A DNA stretch of 64,000 nucleotides from Zea mays (lineage: Eukaryota; Streptophyta; Magnoliopsida; Poales; Poaceae): assembly GCF_902167145.1 (NCBI RefSeq), contig NC_050096.1:183431825-183495824 (forward strand), written 5' to 3'. Below, one piece after another: positions 12,576 through 22,882 of the stretch. Positions within the stretch are counted from its first letter, which is position 1; the number at the start of each line of letters is the position of its first letter. Position numbers and translations under genes: made by a program. The notes under the pieces are model-generated. The model made no database searches. It had not been told where the DNA came from and was given only the letters and a program-made list of their open reading frames with translations.

Positions 12576-12603
12576 GAGTTGTTAGACTCAATACGAAGTG
12601 CCT

Positions 12604-12616
12604 AGCTCCGATACCA
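12604..12616 (-). other. Primer binding site of S2
   Basis: Minus strand TGGTATCGGAGCT, 2 bp inside the LTR, initiator tRNA-Met type like that of S1. Confidence 0.85.
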
Positions 12617-12618
12617 AT

Positions 12619-14078
12619 TGAAAGTCGCATAGAGGGGGTGGATAGGCGAAACCTGCAAATTATAATTCTAAATCCAAACTATATCCCTTGATTAGTGGTT
12701 AGAACAAGATTCACAATTATCGGAGTATAAAAGCTAAGTCCTTTGCTTGCAATGAGAATTGTTTTCAAAGAGTGCGGAATTTAATCAATAGCAATACTAA
12801 TAGAAATGTTGGTGGAGAATAATGCAAGAGGGCTTAGATAAGAAGAGGATAAACACAAGTTCTTTCTTGCAAGGAGTTGCTTCTCTAAATGAGAATTTAA
12901 CTTGAAGCAACACAAAATAATATTAGCAAAGAGTAGCGCAAGAGAACTTAAAAAGGGAGAGAACAACAAATCACAAGCAATAAACACAAGAGACACGGGT
13001 GATTTGTTTTACCGAGGTTCGGCCCTCGAAGGCCTAGTCCCCGTTGAGGAGTCCACTAAGGATGGGTCTCGATCACCAAGACCGGCGAGTTCTTCTTCTT
13101 CTCAAGGATCACCACACTCTTAGGTGTCTCTTGCTAGCTTTACAAGCCTCCAAAACTTTGGAGGAAGTTCAATGGGAGTCAAAACTCCACGCACAAATGA
13201 ACACAAGATGTAGCATACACTTTCTCTCAATGAATCTCACAAGGCACTATTGCTAAACTCACACGAGAAGCTTTCTTTTGCTTGCTCTCTCTTTTGTGGC
13301 ACTTGTGTAGGTTGAAGTGGTCTAAATCTTGTGTATAGGATGGATCAATGAATAGAGGTGGTTGGGAGGGCTTGGATATGTCAACTATATGACTTGGAAT
13401 GTTGCTTGGACTCCCACACCTTGAAGTGGCCGGTTGGGGTGGTATTTATAGCCACCAACCAAATTATAGCCGTTGGAGAAGGCTACTGGCGAAGGGCGCA
13501 CCGGACAATCCGGTGCGCCGCCACGTCACCCTGTCGTTAGGGCTTGGAGCTGGTTGACCGTTGGAGGCTTTGTCCTTATGCGGCATCGGACAGTCCGGTG
13601 CCACACCGGACAGTCCGGTGCCACACCGGACAGTCCGGTGCCGCTCTGACTTTCTGCTCTAACTTCTGTCGCGTTACTGTGCTGCACTGTTCATCCGTCA
13701 GAGTCGACTGTTGCACGCAGATAGCCGTTGCTCCGGTGGTGCACCGGACAGTCCGGTGAATTATAGCGGAGTTGCGCCTTGGAAACCCAAAGCTGAGGAG
13801 TTTGGAGTGTACGACCCCTGGTGCACCGGACACTGTCCGGTGGTGCATTGGACACTGTCCGGTGGCACACCAGACAGTCCGGTGCGGCAGACCAGGGAAC
13901 ACTTCGGTTTCCTTTTTGCTCCTTTATTTTGAACCCTAACTTTTTTATTGGTTTGTGTTGAACCTTTGGCACCTGTAGAATCTATAATCTAGAGCAAACT
14001 AGTTAGTCCAAATATTTGTGTTGGGCAATTCAACCACCAAAATTATTTAGGAAAAGGTTTGACCCTTTTTCTCTTTCA
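12619..14078 (-). repeat. 5' LTR of S2 (1,460 bp)
   Basis: TG...CA ends (TGAAAGTCGC to TCTCTTTCA). It contains the minus-strand TATA box at 13443-13450 and CACCGGAC/GTCCGGTG palindromes at about 13498-13890, several of them in close tandem. Only one LTR copy is in the window. Confidence 0.88.
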
Positions 14079-16071
14079 CCGGGGAAATTTTGACAGGTCG
14101 TAGGAGTTTTTATTGGATGCACACAAATTTTAAATAACATTTTTGTTCCACACCATACACGTAAAAATCGGATGGATGATATCGTGCAAAGCATAACTTA
14201 TTATAGAAAGTTGAATAAATATCTATACTATACATCATAATTAATGAAAAAGTCTAGTATGGTCTCAACAATAGTCACATGCATAAATAAAGATTTGGCG
14301 GAGGTCATCGCCAGAGGACGCCGCCGAGGGCACCAGATCGGAGGAGTTGATCACCGAAGGATGCCCAAACCACTATGAGACCAACAACCCTCGTAGCCCG
14401 TGCCTCATGTGACCGCCATCGTCGCTGGAGCCACTCGTGCCTATAGCGTGGTAATCACCGCCGGAGACGGCCACACCTTTTGGGTCGCCGTCGCCACTCG
14501 CTTGACGGGGTCGCCGTCTCTTGCCCGCCTCGGGGCCCGCCGTCGCTCACCCGCCTCGGGGGCCTACCGTCGCTCCCCCACGTCTGCCTTAGGGACCCGC
14601 CATCGCTATCCCTCGGGGGTCATCGTCACTCGCTGGCCCCGGGGAACTGGCGTCGCTCGCACACTCGGTGGAATCACCGCCGCTGCTAAAAATCTAATCC
14701 TTTACAACCTTGGGTGCTTTATAGACGTCCGGACCTGGTGCGGCTGAACCGGATGGCACCATTGGGTCAGGGCTTTCTCTAGTTATTGGAAATCAGGGCT
14801 TTAGATATATAAACTATATATATATAATTTCTAGTTAATTTCAAACTAATTTAACAATAGAAAATAGTAGTTATATTTATAGTTTCATAGACCACATCAA
14901 TACAACACAAAATTAACATAATTCATCACTCATTAATACATCATCAATTCACAATTCACTCAAATACTCATCAGTTTAACCTACAGTCATAGTAGCACAT
15001 ACCAATTTAACACATGAAAACAATTCATCACTCATCAATTTAACTTATAGGCTATAGACACCACACATGTGATAGCTTGTTTAACTCGCGAGTTGGCTCG
15101 TTAAACCTCAGCTCTTGAAAAATTAAAACGAGTCGATCCAAACTGATCCAAGCTAGCCACGAACCGAATGAGTCAACGGACCACGAACATTTGGTCTAGC
15201 CCTACCTGGTAGTGACCAAACGTAAAGTGGCGACGCTGGGCCACACGGTGCGGTGGAAGTGGACCGAGTGGCAACCCACGCGGCTAGGGAGGAGTGAGCG
15301 ATGGTTGGAAAAAATGAGGCCCGTTGAGGGAAGGGAGATGGCCCATTGTTTCCATTTTCTTTTATTTTTAGTTTCAAAATTTTCAAATTCAAATTTTAAA
15401 CCTCAAATCAAATGCACAACTAAAGTTTATCATAATGCATCAACAATTATATTTATTTATTTGTTATTTAATAATTTTAATCATCTACACAATGATTTAT
15501 AAGTGTTAAATAAACAAGAAATTGATTTATAAGTGTTAAATAAACAAGAAATTCACATAGTCACATAATTAAAAGGAGTTCTTTATTTCTATAAAATTCG
15601 GTGTTACAATTATTATATCCAAATAATGCTTCTCAAAAACCGTGATACCTTTTAAGATGGTTAAAACTACCGTATTGACATGACAATTGTAAAATATATA
15701 GTAATGTAAAAACCCATGATTTTGAGTAACATTGTTGCCAAACAGGCTCTAATCGTGCAATGCATTCGTGTAATGCATAATTGCATATATAGCATATAGC
15801 GATCAGTATGGACACGTTTGACATTGTCTTGCTCGATCATAGCTGATCTGCCATTCAAGGAAGCTAACAGCATGCCAGCAAGTCGTGACTCCCAATAATG
15901 CTGTGCCTTTGCAATTGCATTGCATTGCGGGGAGCATGCATGTCGCCACAGCAAGTCGTGAGTTCCAATGACAGTATTTTGCGTGCTATCCTAGGTTACA
16001 ATTTTCGCTGCGTCGTGATTTCCGCGACGTACGTATGTGTGACGTGAGATGTTTCGTAACGCGTCCTTGTC
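14079..16071. other. Intergenic DNA upstream of the protease gene
   Basis: Mostly AT-rich, with a GC-rich patch at 14280-14760 made of imperfect CGCCGTCGCTC/CGCCTCGGGG repeats; open frames there reflect composition and I see no gene. A 30-bp exact tandem duplication lies at 15494-15553. A near-repeat (CAGCAAGTCGTGA) occurs at about 15887 and 15948. Nothing else is recognised. Confidence 0.6.
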
Positions 16072-16110
16072 CCTCTCTCTCTCTCTCTCTTTCTCTCTAT
16101 ATATACACCT
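16072..16110 (+). promoter_or_regulatory. CT-repeat and TATA box of the aspartic-protease-like gene
   Basis: A (CT)n run at 16072-16098 leads into TATATATA at 16098-16105, 72 bp before the ATG. A pyrimidine patch next to a TATA box is common in plant core promoters. Predicted start of transcription is near 16130. Confidence 0.65.
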
Positions 16111-16176
16111 AGCTACACCATCGTGTACGTACGTAGCCACACACTAGCTAGCAGTATACCACAGTAATACAGTATA

Positions 16177-18164
16177 ATGGCTCCTTCCTCCATTGCTTCG
16201 CTTCTCTTCTTGTGCATGCTCCTTCTGCTTCCTGCTCAGCATGGCGCCTCGTCCTCCCATGCAAGCTACAAGGTAGGGTCCAGCCAAACCTTTTTCAAGA
16301 CAAGAAGCAAGTCATCTGGCAACTCAAAGAAGGCGGCTTCCGCGACGCCTACTGCAACCACCTGCTCGTCCATCGCAACTGGTATATTATATATAGAGAG
16401 ATAATCGTATATATATATTTATATTAAAATTGAAGAATATAATATTAATGTCCCGTGTTGATGTACTTACATTTAGCATGCTAGTGGATATATGATTTTT
16501 ATCAGTACGATGATGTGGATATTCACTTATATTCTAGTAGCTCTCCCCATGTAATAATTTGGTTTAGATAGTGAGTTTAAAAAGGACTCCTATGGCATCT
16601 TTAGGAGCAAGGATTAGAGAGAATTAGGGCGCCCAATTAAAATCATCTTTCTATTTAACATTGAAATTAAATATAAAGGAGATTTTAGCCACATCAATCC
16701 CCTTCTCCTAAACAAGCCGTTAGATATACACTTAGGGCCTATTCGTTTACTTTAGAATAGTTCCCTTTGGAATTGTTTCAGCTGAAACGATAGGTTTATT
16801 TATGTCAGCATTGGTACGATTAGATGGAATAGTTTCAGGCCTCAATCCTAAGTAACCGACCCCTTACATATTTCGAACTTCTATTTACAGGCCTAGGCAA
16901 CAACAAGCTACCTATAGTGCACCGGCAGAGCCCATGCTCGCCGTTGCACGGGCTGCCGTCCCTAACGGCGGCAGATGTCTTGCGTCGTGACACCTCCCGC
17001 ATCCGGCGCCGCTTCGCCTCACAATCGTCGTCCGTGGTGGCTTCTCTTGCGTCGGCCCTGGCCCCGGCCCCGGCGCCGGCAGCCACCATAATCCCCATAG
17101 ACGGCTCACCGGACGCGGGCGCACTGGACTACACCGTGAACGTCGGCTATGGCACGCCGGAGCAGCAGTTCCCGATGTTCCTGGACACCATCTTCGGCGT
17201 GTCCCTGGTCTTGTGCAAGCCGTGCGCCCCAGGTTCCACCAGCTGTGACCCGGCGTTCGACACATCGCAGTCCACGACGTTCACCCACGTCCCCTGCGAC
17301 TCGCCGGACTGTCCTTCGACGGCCAACTGCTCCGCTGGCTCCGTCTGTCCGTTCAACCTCTTCTTCGTCGAGGGCACTTTCTCTCAGGACGTGCTCACGG
17401 TGGCGCCGTCCGTGGCCGTCCAAGACTTCACCTTCGTCTGCCTGGACGCAGGCGCTTCTGATGGTATGCCAGAGGTCGGGACCCTCGACCTCAGCCGCGA
17501 CCGGAACTCGCTACCGTCGCGGCTGGCTGGTTCCGCTTCCGCCGCCTTCTCCTACTGCATGCCACAGTACCCGGACTCCCCAGGCTTCCTCTCCCTCGGC
17601 GACGACGCCACTGTCAGAGGAGACAACTGCACCGCGCACGCACCGCTGCTGAGCAGCGACGACCCCGACCTGGCAAACATGTACTTCATCGACGTCGTCG
17701 GGATGAGCCTCGGCGACGTGGACCTCCCGATCCCGTCGGGCACCTTCGGCAACAACGCCAGCACCATCGTGGAAGCGGGGACCACCTTCACCATGTTGGC
17801 ACCGGACGCGTACACGCCGCTGCGCGACGCCTTCCGGCAGGCGATGGCGCAGTACAACCGCTCAGTGCCGGGGTTCTACGACTTCGACACGTGCTACAAC
17901 TTCACCGGGCTGCAAGAGCTCACCGTGCCGCTCGTCGAATTCAAGTTCGGCAATGGCGACAGCCTGCTCATCGATGGGGACCAGATGTTGTACTACGACA
18001 TCCCCAGCGAGGGTCCGTTCACCGTGACTTGCCTTGCCTTCTCTACCTTGGACGTCGACGACGATGATGTGTCCGCCGTGATTGGGGCGTATTCGCTGGC
18101 GACCACAGAAGTGGTGTACGACGTGGCCGGAGGAACGGTTGGCTTCATCCCAGAGAGCTGCTGA
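16177..18164 (+). CDS. Secreted nepenthesin-type aspartic-protease-like protein with altered catalytic motifs
   Basis: Two exons, 16177-16381 and 16891-18164, with a GT-AG intron 16382-16890. The 205-nt first exon leaves one base and exon 2 supplies two, so the frame closes, giving 493 codons (492 aa). The donor after AAG at 16273 was rejected because it leaves the wrong phase. Order: signal peptide (hydrophobic LLFLCMLLLL), prosegment, plant A1 protease N- and C-halves (TAXi-like) with many cysteines (CKPCAPGSTSC) and a C-terminal GTVGFIPESC. In active relatives both catalytic motifs are Asp-Thr/Ser-Gly. Here the first reads D-T-I (Asp167) and the second E-A-G (Glu363 in IVEAGTTFTML), so the second catalytic Asp and the first motif's Gly are gone. 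Otherwise intact. Probably secreted; inhibitor-like, binding or non-proteolytic role is inference. Confidence 0.85.
16735..16863. mobile_element. Probable Tourist-like MITE in the intron
   Basis: A 129-bp segment flanked by TTA on both sides (16732-16734 and 16864-16866), the target site of PIF/Harbinger-derived Tourist MITEs. The ends are imperfect inverted repeats (GGGCCTATTCG... against GGGGTCGGTTACTT on the other strand). It ends 27 bp before the intron acceptor. Confidence 0.5.
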
Positions 18165-18216
18165 TTTGCGTCGTGTTAGTTATATATCATATGGGTTTGG
18201 CCCCTATAAATAATTA

Positions 18217-18245
18217 AATAAATTCTAAGGTTCGTATTAAATAAA
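18217..18245 (+). terminator. Polyadenylation signals of the protease-like gene
   Basis: Two AATAAA hexamers (18217-18222 and 18240-18245), 53 and 76 bp after the stop codon. The CACTA element begins 23 bp further on, at or just beyond the likely cleavage site. Confidence 0.5.
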
Positions 18246-18279
18246 GTATGTGTTAAGATTTAGTATCCACTACCGGAAT

Positions 18280-18540
18280 TTAGCTCTTTGCCGAGTGTTT
18301 TATTTCGGGCACTCGGCAAAGAGCTCTTTGCCGAGTGCCACGCAAAAAACCCTCGGTAAAAGAAAACACTCGGCGAAGATGCTCTTTGCCGAGTGTTTTA
18401 TTTTTGACACTCGGCAAAGAGTTTCTTTGCCGAGTGTCGTTTTTTGACACTCGGCAAAAAGAGCTCTTTGCCGAGTGTCACAAATACAACACTCGGCAAA
18501 GAGCTCTTTGCCGAGTGTTTTTTCTCCAACACTAGGCAAA
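18280..18540. repeat. Left subterminal repeat array of the CACTA element
   Basis: About ten copies of the CTTTGCCGAGTG motif in alternating orientation (CACTCGGCAAAGAGCTCTTTGCCGAGTG and variants), forming head-to-head palindromes, several of them with an AGAGCTCT centre. Confidence 0.85.
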
Positions 18541-18781
18541 GACAATTTAAAAATCACATTTTAAAGTAGTAAATTAATTCAAATGAAAAAGTTTTCAACT
18601 ACAAATTTGTATAACTCATCATGATGTACAATTTATATATTGAACATTTCTTCATATGATGAAATAAAAATAAATTTGTTCATAAAACCTATATCTCTCT
18701 CGTAGTTTATGAAACTACGAGAGAGACGTATAGAATTTGTGCATATTGTTAGAACCATCATCTGAGATAAACAAATTACCA

Positions 18782-19280
18782 AACAACCAAAATAAACTTT
18801 GTAGATCTTGAGAAGTTATAGAAGTTTATAGTTGACAACTTCTTCATTTGAAGTCATATTGTCAACGAAAACTACGTCTGAATTTAAAAAATTTAAAATT
18901 TGAATTTTGAAAACGACTTCGAAAGGAAAAACCACCAACATGAAAGTTGTAGGTATTGAAGAGTTATGAAACTTTGTAGTTGACAATGTTTTAGTTTGAA
19001 ATCATCTTGTTATGCAAAACTATGTTTGAATTTTGAAATTTGAATTTTTCAAACTGTCTCGGATGGAAAAACCACCAAAATAAAAGTTGTAGGTCTTGAA
19101 ATGTAATGAAACTTTGTAGTTGACAATTTTTTGATTTGAAATCATCTTATCATTGAAAAATTCGTGTGAAGTTTTTAAATTTAAAATTCAAATTTTATAA
19201 ACGGTCTCGGATGTAGAAACTATTAAAATAAAACTTTTAGATCTTAAAAAGTTATGCAACTTTATAGTTGGTCACATTTT
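18782..19280. repeat. Imperfect ~140-bp repeats in the CACTA interior
   Basis: Four diverged units starting near 18782, 18927, 19066 and 19214. Each carries a version of AACCACCAAAATAAAAGTTGTAG, then GTTATGAAACTTTGTAGTTGAC. AT-rich, with no reading frame. Confidence 0.65.
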
Positions 19281-19370
19281 CAAATGAACTCATTTAGTGC
19301 CTTAAATAATCAAATTACTCTCGATTTGTTATAGTACATGGGGAATGGAAACGTAATATAAACATAATTG

Positions 19371-19440
19371 GTGTAGTAGTGTAGTGGTATAGGAGCGTAT
19401 GCGCGAGAGAGAGGTTGCGAGTTCGAATCTCACCATTTAC
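19371..19440 (+). other. tRNA-like segment inside the CACTA element
   Basis: TAGTGTAGTGG resembles a pol III A box and GGTTGCGAGTTCGAATCTCACC, 40 bp further, resembles a T-arm/B box. The acceptor stem does not pair well, so this is a tRNA relic or SINE-head-like piece, not a functional tRNA gene. Confidence 0.4.
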
Positions 19441-19578
19441 AAAACATATAAGTTTGATTCAAAATAATAGTGAAAAATGATAGGACAACGGGTAAGGTAA
19501 TAGGGTAGGGTTGTGGAGAGTTGTTCCTAGAATTTAAAAAATGTTTTGCTGTTTTTTTTAATTTTTTCGATTCTTAAT

Positions 19579-19760
19579 TTGCCGAGTGTTTTTCTTTGCC
19601 GAGTGCTTTTTGACACTCGGCAAAGTCTTTGCCGAGTGTCCGAAAAAAAGCACTCGGCAAAGAACCCTTTGCCGATGAAATCTTTGCCGAGTGTTCTTTG
19701 CCGAGTGTTACACTCGGCAAAGCCTTTGCCGAGTGTAAAATAGCCTCGGCAAAGAACGCG
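19579..19760. repeat. Right subterminal repeat array of the CACTA element
   Basis: At least seven copies of TTTGCCGAGTG or its complement in alternating orientation, matching the left array, ending at the right terminal inverted repeat. Confidence 0.85.
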
Positions 19761-19772
19761 ATTCCGGTAGTG

Positions 19773-20726
19773 ATCATATATGAGATACGAAGATGTTGAG
19801 AAAAGGATGAAGGAGTGATATATGAGTCGTGATATGATGATAGAAGTTAATTTTTGAAAGTTTTTTTCGTAACTCTTGAAGTTAAATTAAGGAGTTTCAC
19901 ATATGATTATTGAAGTAATTTTCCGTCACTTGGTCTCTGTTTGCGTCCGCTTGGTTCTCTCCACGTGAGTTAGGGGAGTTTTCGTGGCTTGATCTTCCTC
20001 AGCTGCTTGGTTCTTCTCGCGCCCATTCGTGAGTCCGTCCACTGTAAGAAGTACCATCAATAAGCCACCGGTACCAGGGTATGGCGGCGGAGTCATCTGC
20101 ATGAACTATCTCTACTACTATGAAGAAGGTAAGAGATAGGCTGCCTCCCTTGGTTCTGACTCAAACTGTTCTATCTACGGTCAAATCGTCCGTGTCATCT
20201 CGGTCGCTGCGTCTGCTCGTCTCCTCACTCACTCTACTTTCTCTCTCACACCCGCAGATCGCGATTACCTTCTCATCCAAACGTCTCCGTCATGCGCCGC
20301 CGCTCCCTCCACCCTCGCCGCTGTCGTGGCGTCGAGCTCAGCCGCACCCCCGCGGTCTCCATCCCGACACCCTCCCCTCTCCCTCGTGCTCGCTCTTCGG
20401 ATCTCGGGATTCGCCCCCTGCGCGGCCCCCGCTCGTCTGCCTCATCCCCGACTTCTCCAACCACGTCGTTAAGGAGCTCGACCTCTCCATCATCGTCCGC
20501 GACGGCCTCGACATCGTGCCTCGCCCCCTCCTCTACACGTCGCCTACGTCCTGCCTCTCGTGCCAACATCCAGGCCCGCCCGCCATCCACGTCAATCCCT
20601 CAACCAATGTCGTGAGATATCTGCGTCCCTCGCCACCATCGGGTCTCAACCAATGCCGGTCCAGGCCTGCTCGTCCGCCACCCACGACAATGGATCCAGG
20701 CTTGGGCGCCTCGCCACCATCGCACC
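19773..20726 (+). other. Unassigned segment, possibly part of a gene-capturing transposon
   Basis: 19773-20100 shows nothing recognisable. 20100-20720 is C-rich with a 217-codon open frame from 20120; a short stretch near 20440-20520 has gene-like composition (PDFSNHVVKELDLSIIV) but I do not recognise its parent. The ATG at 20120 is followed by AAGGTAAGAG, a donor-like site. Given the two broken host-gene copies just downstream, this may be a third captured fragment. Transposon ends were not found. Confidence 0.35.
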
Positions 20727-21150
20727 TCAACCAACACCACCTCTCGAGGCCGCATGGAGAGCAACTGCTTTGATCTCTCCGTGTCCGTCCTCTCTACTCT
20801 CTAGCTAGCCACAGTTGGGAGGTGGCGATGGGCAGCGAGGACATGCTCGTCGAGATTCACCTCCGTGAGCTTCGCTTCGTCGACATCAACCAACACCACC
20901 TCTCGCGCCTGCACAGAGAGCAACTGCTTTGATCTCTCCGTGTCCGTCCTCTCTACTCTCTAGCTAGCCGCGGTTGGGAGGTGGCGATGGGCAGCGAGGA
21001 CGTGCTCGTCGAGATTCACCTCCACGAGCTCTACTTCGTCGACACCAAACAACACCGCCTCTCGCGCCTGCACGGAGAGCAACCGCTTCGATCTCTCCGT
21101 GTTCGTCCTCTCTACTCTCTAGCCAGTCGCGCTCGCTTGCCATCCGCTCA
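20727..21150 (+). repeat. 159-bp tandem repeat, about 2.6 copies
   Basis: Units start at 20727, 20888 and 21047, each opening CAACCAACACC or CAAACAACACC. The first two complete units each contain an ATG-led stretch (ATGGGCAGCGAGGAC near 20828 and 20987) about 159 bp apart. The third copy fades out near 21140. Confidence 0.8.
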
Positions 21151-21192
21151 GGTCCCTGAATTTCACTCCATTTCTTGAACCCATCACCGCAG

Positions 21193-21453
21193 GTCAACGA
21201 CGAGGACGAGTGGTCGTTCGGGTTCTGCGAGATCGACAACCACGTGTTCAATTGCCCCACGAGGAAGAACCCCATGTACACCTATTGGGAACGCATCGTC
21301 CTCAGGGAGACCAAGGCATACTAGATCCTGTGGGGGCTCAGCCACGAGTGGTCGGGCCACTCGTACAATCTCCTCTCACCTCTCACCTCTCTAGGAATTG
21401 TAACCATTTATGCAATGTGTTCTGCGAGAGACTCAGCGTCCCCAAGCTCCTAG
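21193..21453 (+). pseudogene. Broken copy of a PPPDE (DUF862/DeSI-type) peptidase exon
   Basis: It begins right after a splice acceptor (CACCGCAG) and ends at a donor (CTCCTAG then GTAAGG), so an exon with its splice sites was copied. The translation shows plant PPPDE-family hallmarks: DEWSFGFCE, FNCPTRKNPMYTYWERIVL, SHEWSGHSYNLLS, then RNCNHLCNVFCERL, which holds the family's Cys region. It is disabled by an in-frame TAG at about 21322 (ETKAY then stop) and by a short repeat-type insertion (extra CACCTCT units) before RNCNH. In the parent family this domain is a cysteine isopeptidase fold. A captured gene fragment, not a gene. Confidence 0.75.
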
Positions 21454-22134
21454 GTAAGGACCATAGAGGGGCATTCCATGGTTTTCTTCTTCTGAATAGA
21501 GACAACATGTGCAATGTGTATCTCAGCATTATGTACAATTCTTGAGTTCAAAACACACACTATGTCCTCAAATTGGTAGGAATATTGCAGTAGGAATAAT
21601 ATTTGGTGATTATCTAGCAGCCGAACTGGTGAACATAATATCTGATTTATGAGTAGCAGTATTATACAAATGGCTGAATCAAATAAAAGCGATAGCTTAC
21701 ATATAAAGTAAACTAAATTCACTATACTTGAATCTCATAATTCAACTACTTTCAAGGTCTTCTACCAATATAACTTATGTGTAACAGTGTTTAGTCAATT
21801 TCAAATTATTAAGCGCTCATCACTTGACATCACTATTTGCTTTCATTTGTACAAAATACAATAATAGCTTAGAGAGTAGATGAGCTAAAATCATGGTAAC
21901 CATTATCCTGTTTGATATTGCTCATATATCCTTTTGGGTATTCTAGGCATAACTCCGTGTGTGCATGTTCCTAAGATAAACTCATCTAATCAATGATCTA
22001 GTAAGTGTCATGTATCAGTTATAAAATTAAAACTGGTGTTAGGAGTAACACCTCACCTCATCTGTTGCAGTCTGTTATTTTCTGAAGCATAGTTGTCATC
22101 TGCAATAATTTATTGATATTCTTTTTCTTTTGTC
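21454..22134 (+). other. Intron-like DNA between two captured gene fragments
   Basis: AT-rich, no long frame. It follows a splice donor at 21454 and precedes the SF3B4-like exon. Nothing else recognised. Confidence 0.4.
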
Positions 22135-22420
22135 GAAGATAATGCAATGCAAGATCCAAAAACTGGAAAGGCTTTGGCTTTGTGAGCTGAGTCCTTTGAA
22201 TCATATAATCAAGCAATAGAGGTAATGGAATCATCACACTGATTTCCTGTATTTCAATTTGCAATGGTTCTAGTTGTCTGGCATTTGTTTCATGCTACTT
22301 TCTCTGCTATATTTTCAGGTCATGAACAACCAACAGTTATGCAACTGTCGAATCACCGTTTCTTATGCTTACAAGAAATACACGAAAGGCGACGCCATGG
22401 CACACCAACATGTAATGCGT
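22135..22420 (+). pseudogene. Broken copy of part of the splicing factor SF3B4 (SAP49) gene
   Basis: Two exon pieces with their intron: 22135-22221 (ends GCAATAGAG, donor GTAATGG) and 22319-22420 (after acceptor TTTTCAG). The joined frame across the splice reads like the end of an SF3B4 RRM: DPKTGKA, then SFESYNQAIE, VMNNQQLCN and RITVSYAYKKYTKG. The expected GFGF motif is replaced by a frame-broken LAL-stop, and the frame is lost after TKG. In the parent the RRM contacts pre-mRNA in the U2 snRNP. Same orientation as the PPPDE fragment, consistent with joint capture by a Helitron or Pack-MULE. Confidence 0.75.
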
Positions 22421-22691
22421 TTTGGTGATCTAATTGATCCAGTTGATTCCCTGGCCACCAGCACATGGTTACAATTCAGTTCAATGAGTATTTTTTTATT
22501 TCAACCTAATCCAAAGTCTCCAAACAAATTGTATTAGATGTATATCCAAGTCAATTTTTCATTCTTGGTCTTGAGCTCTGGCTCAACTTAAAAATGAGTT
22601 GAAGCTCTACCATGTGGAGCTGCCAATGAGAACTAAAATTTTGTGGACATAAAATTTTATATTGCACATGAAGAATTCCAGTTAGCATTAT
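22421..22691. other. Unassigned AT-rich DNA left of the nested cluster
   Basis: No gene or clear transposon end seen. The last 5 bp (ATTAT, 22687-22691) are the likely target site of S3. Confidence 0.4.
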
Positions 22692-22882
22692 TGAAAGGGA
22701 AATAGGCTCACACCTTTTCCTAAATGATTTTGGTGGTTGAATTGCCCAACACAAATAATTGGACTAACTAGTTTGCTCTAGATTATAAGTTCTACCGGTG
22801 CCAAAGGTTCAACACAAACCAATAAAAAGTCCAAGAAATGGTTCAAATAAAAAGAGCAAAAGACAACCGAAGGATGCCCTGG
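22692..22882 (+). repeat. 5' LTR of S3, first part
   Basis: Begins TGAAAGGG like the other Sirevirus LTRs here. The last 5 bp, CCTGG, are the G1 target site and recur at 32128-32132. Confidence 0.88.

Larger units (their letters stand above)
8786..14078 (-). mobile_element. Sirevirus-like element S2, gag but no visible pol, interrupted by S1
   Basis: The 5' LTR (12619-14078), PBS and a gag-like gene are on the minus strand. In a Sirevirus pol should follow the gag zinc knuckles at once; instead 1.9 kb of AT-rich non-coding DNA follows before S1 interrupts at 8786. The rest, with the 3' LTR, is presumed to lie left of the window. LTR ends, palindromes and PBS match the Sirevirus type. Probably a non-autonomous relative. 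Confidence 0.75.
18268..19772. mobile_element. Non-autonomous CACTA transposon (1,505 bp)
   Basis: Terminal inverted repeat CACTACCGGAAT (18268-18279) matches ATTCCGGTAGTG (19761-19772) exactly. The flanking 3 bp are ATC on both sides (18265-18267, 19773-19775), the expected 3-bp target duplication. Subterminal arrays of TTTGCCGAGTGT and its complement lie at both ends, as in En/Spm-type elements where transposase binds. No transposase frame is present, so it depends on a partner element. Confidence 0.93.

Noticed and set aside
14400..14747. 115-codon open frame in the GC-rich patch
   Set aside because: Overlapping open frames in several phases, imperfect CGCCGTCGC repeats and no known motif; composition explains it.
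16273..16290. Donor AAG/GTAGGG as end of exon 1 of the protease-like gene
   Set aside because: It leaves phase 0 while exon 2 needs one base; the donor at 16382 closes the frame and retains the expected prosegment Cys.
20273..20590. Minus-strand 105-codon frame
   Set aside because: Shadow of the C-rich plus-strand segment; no motif.
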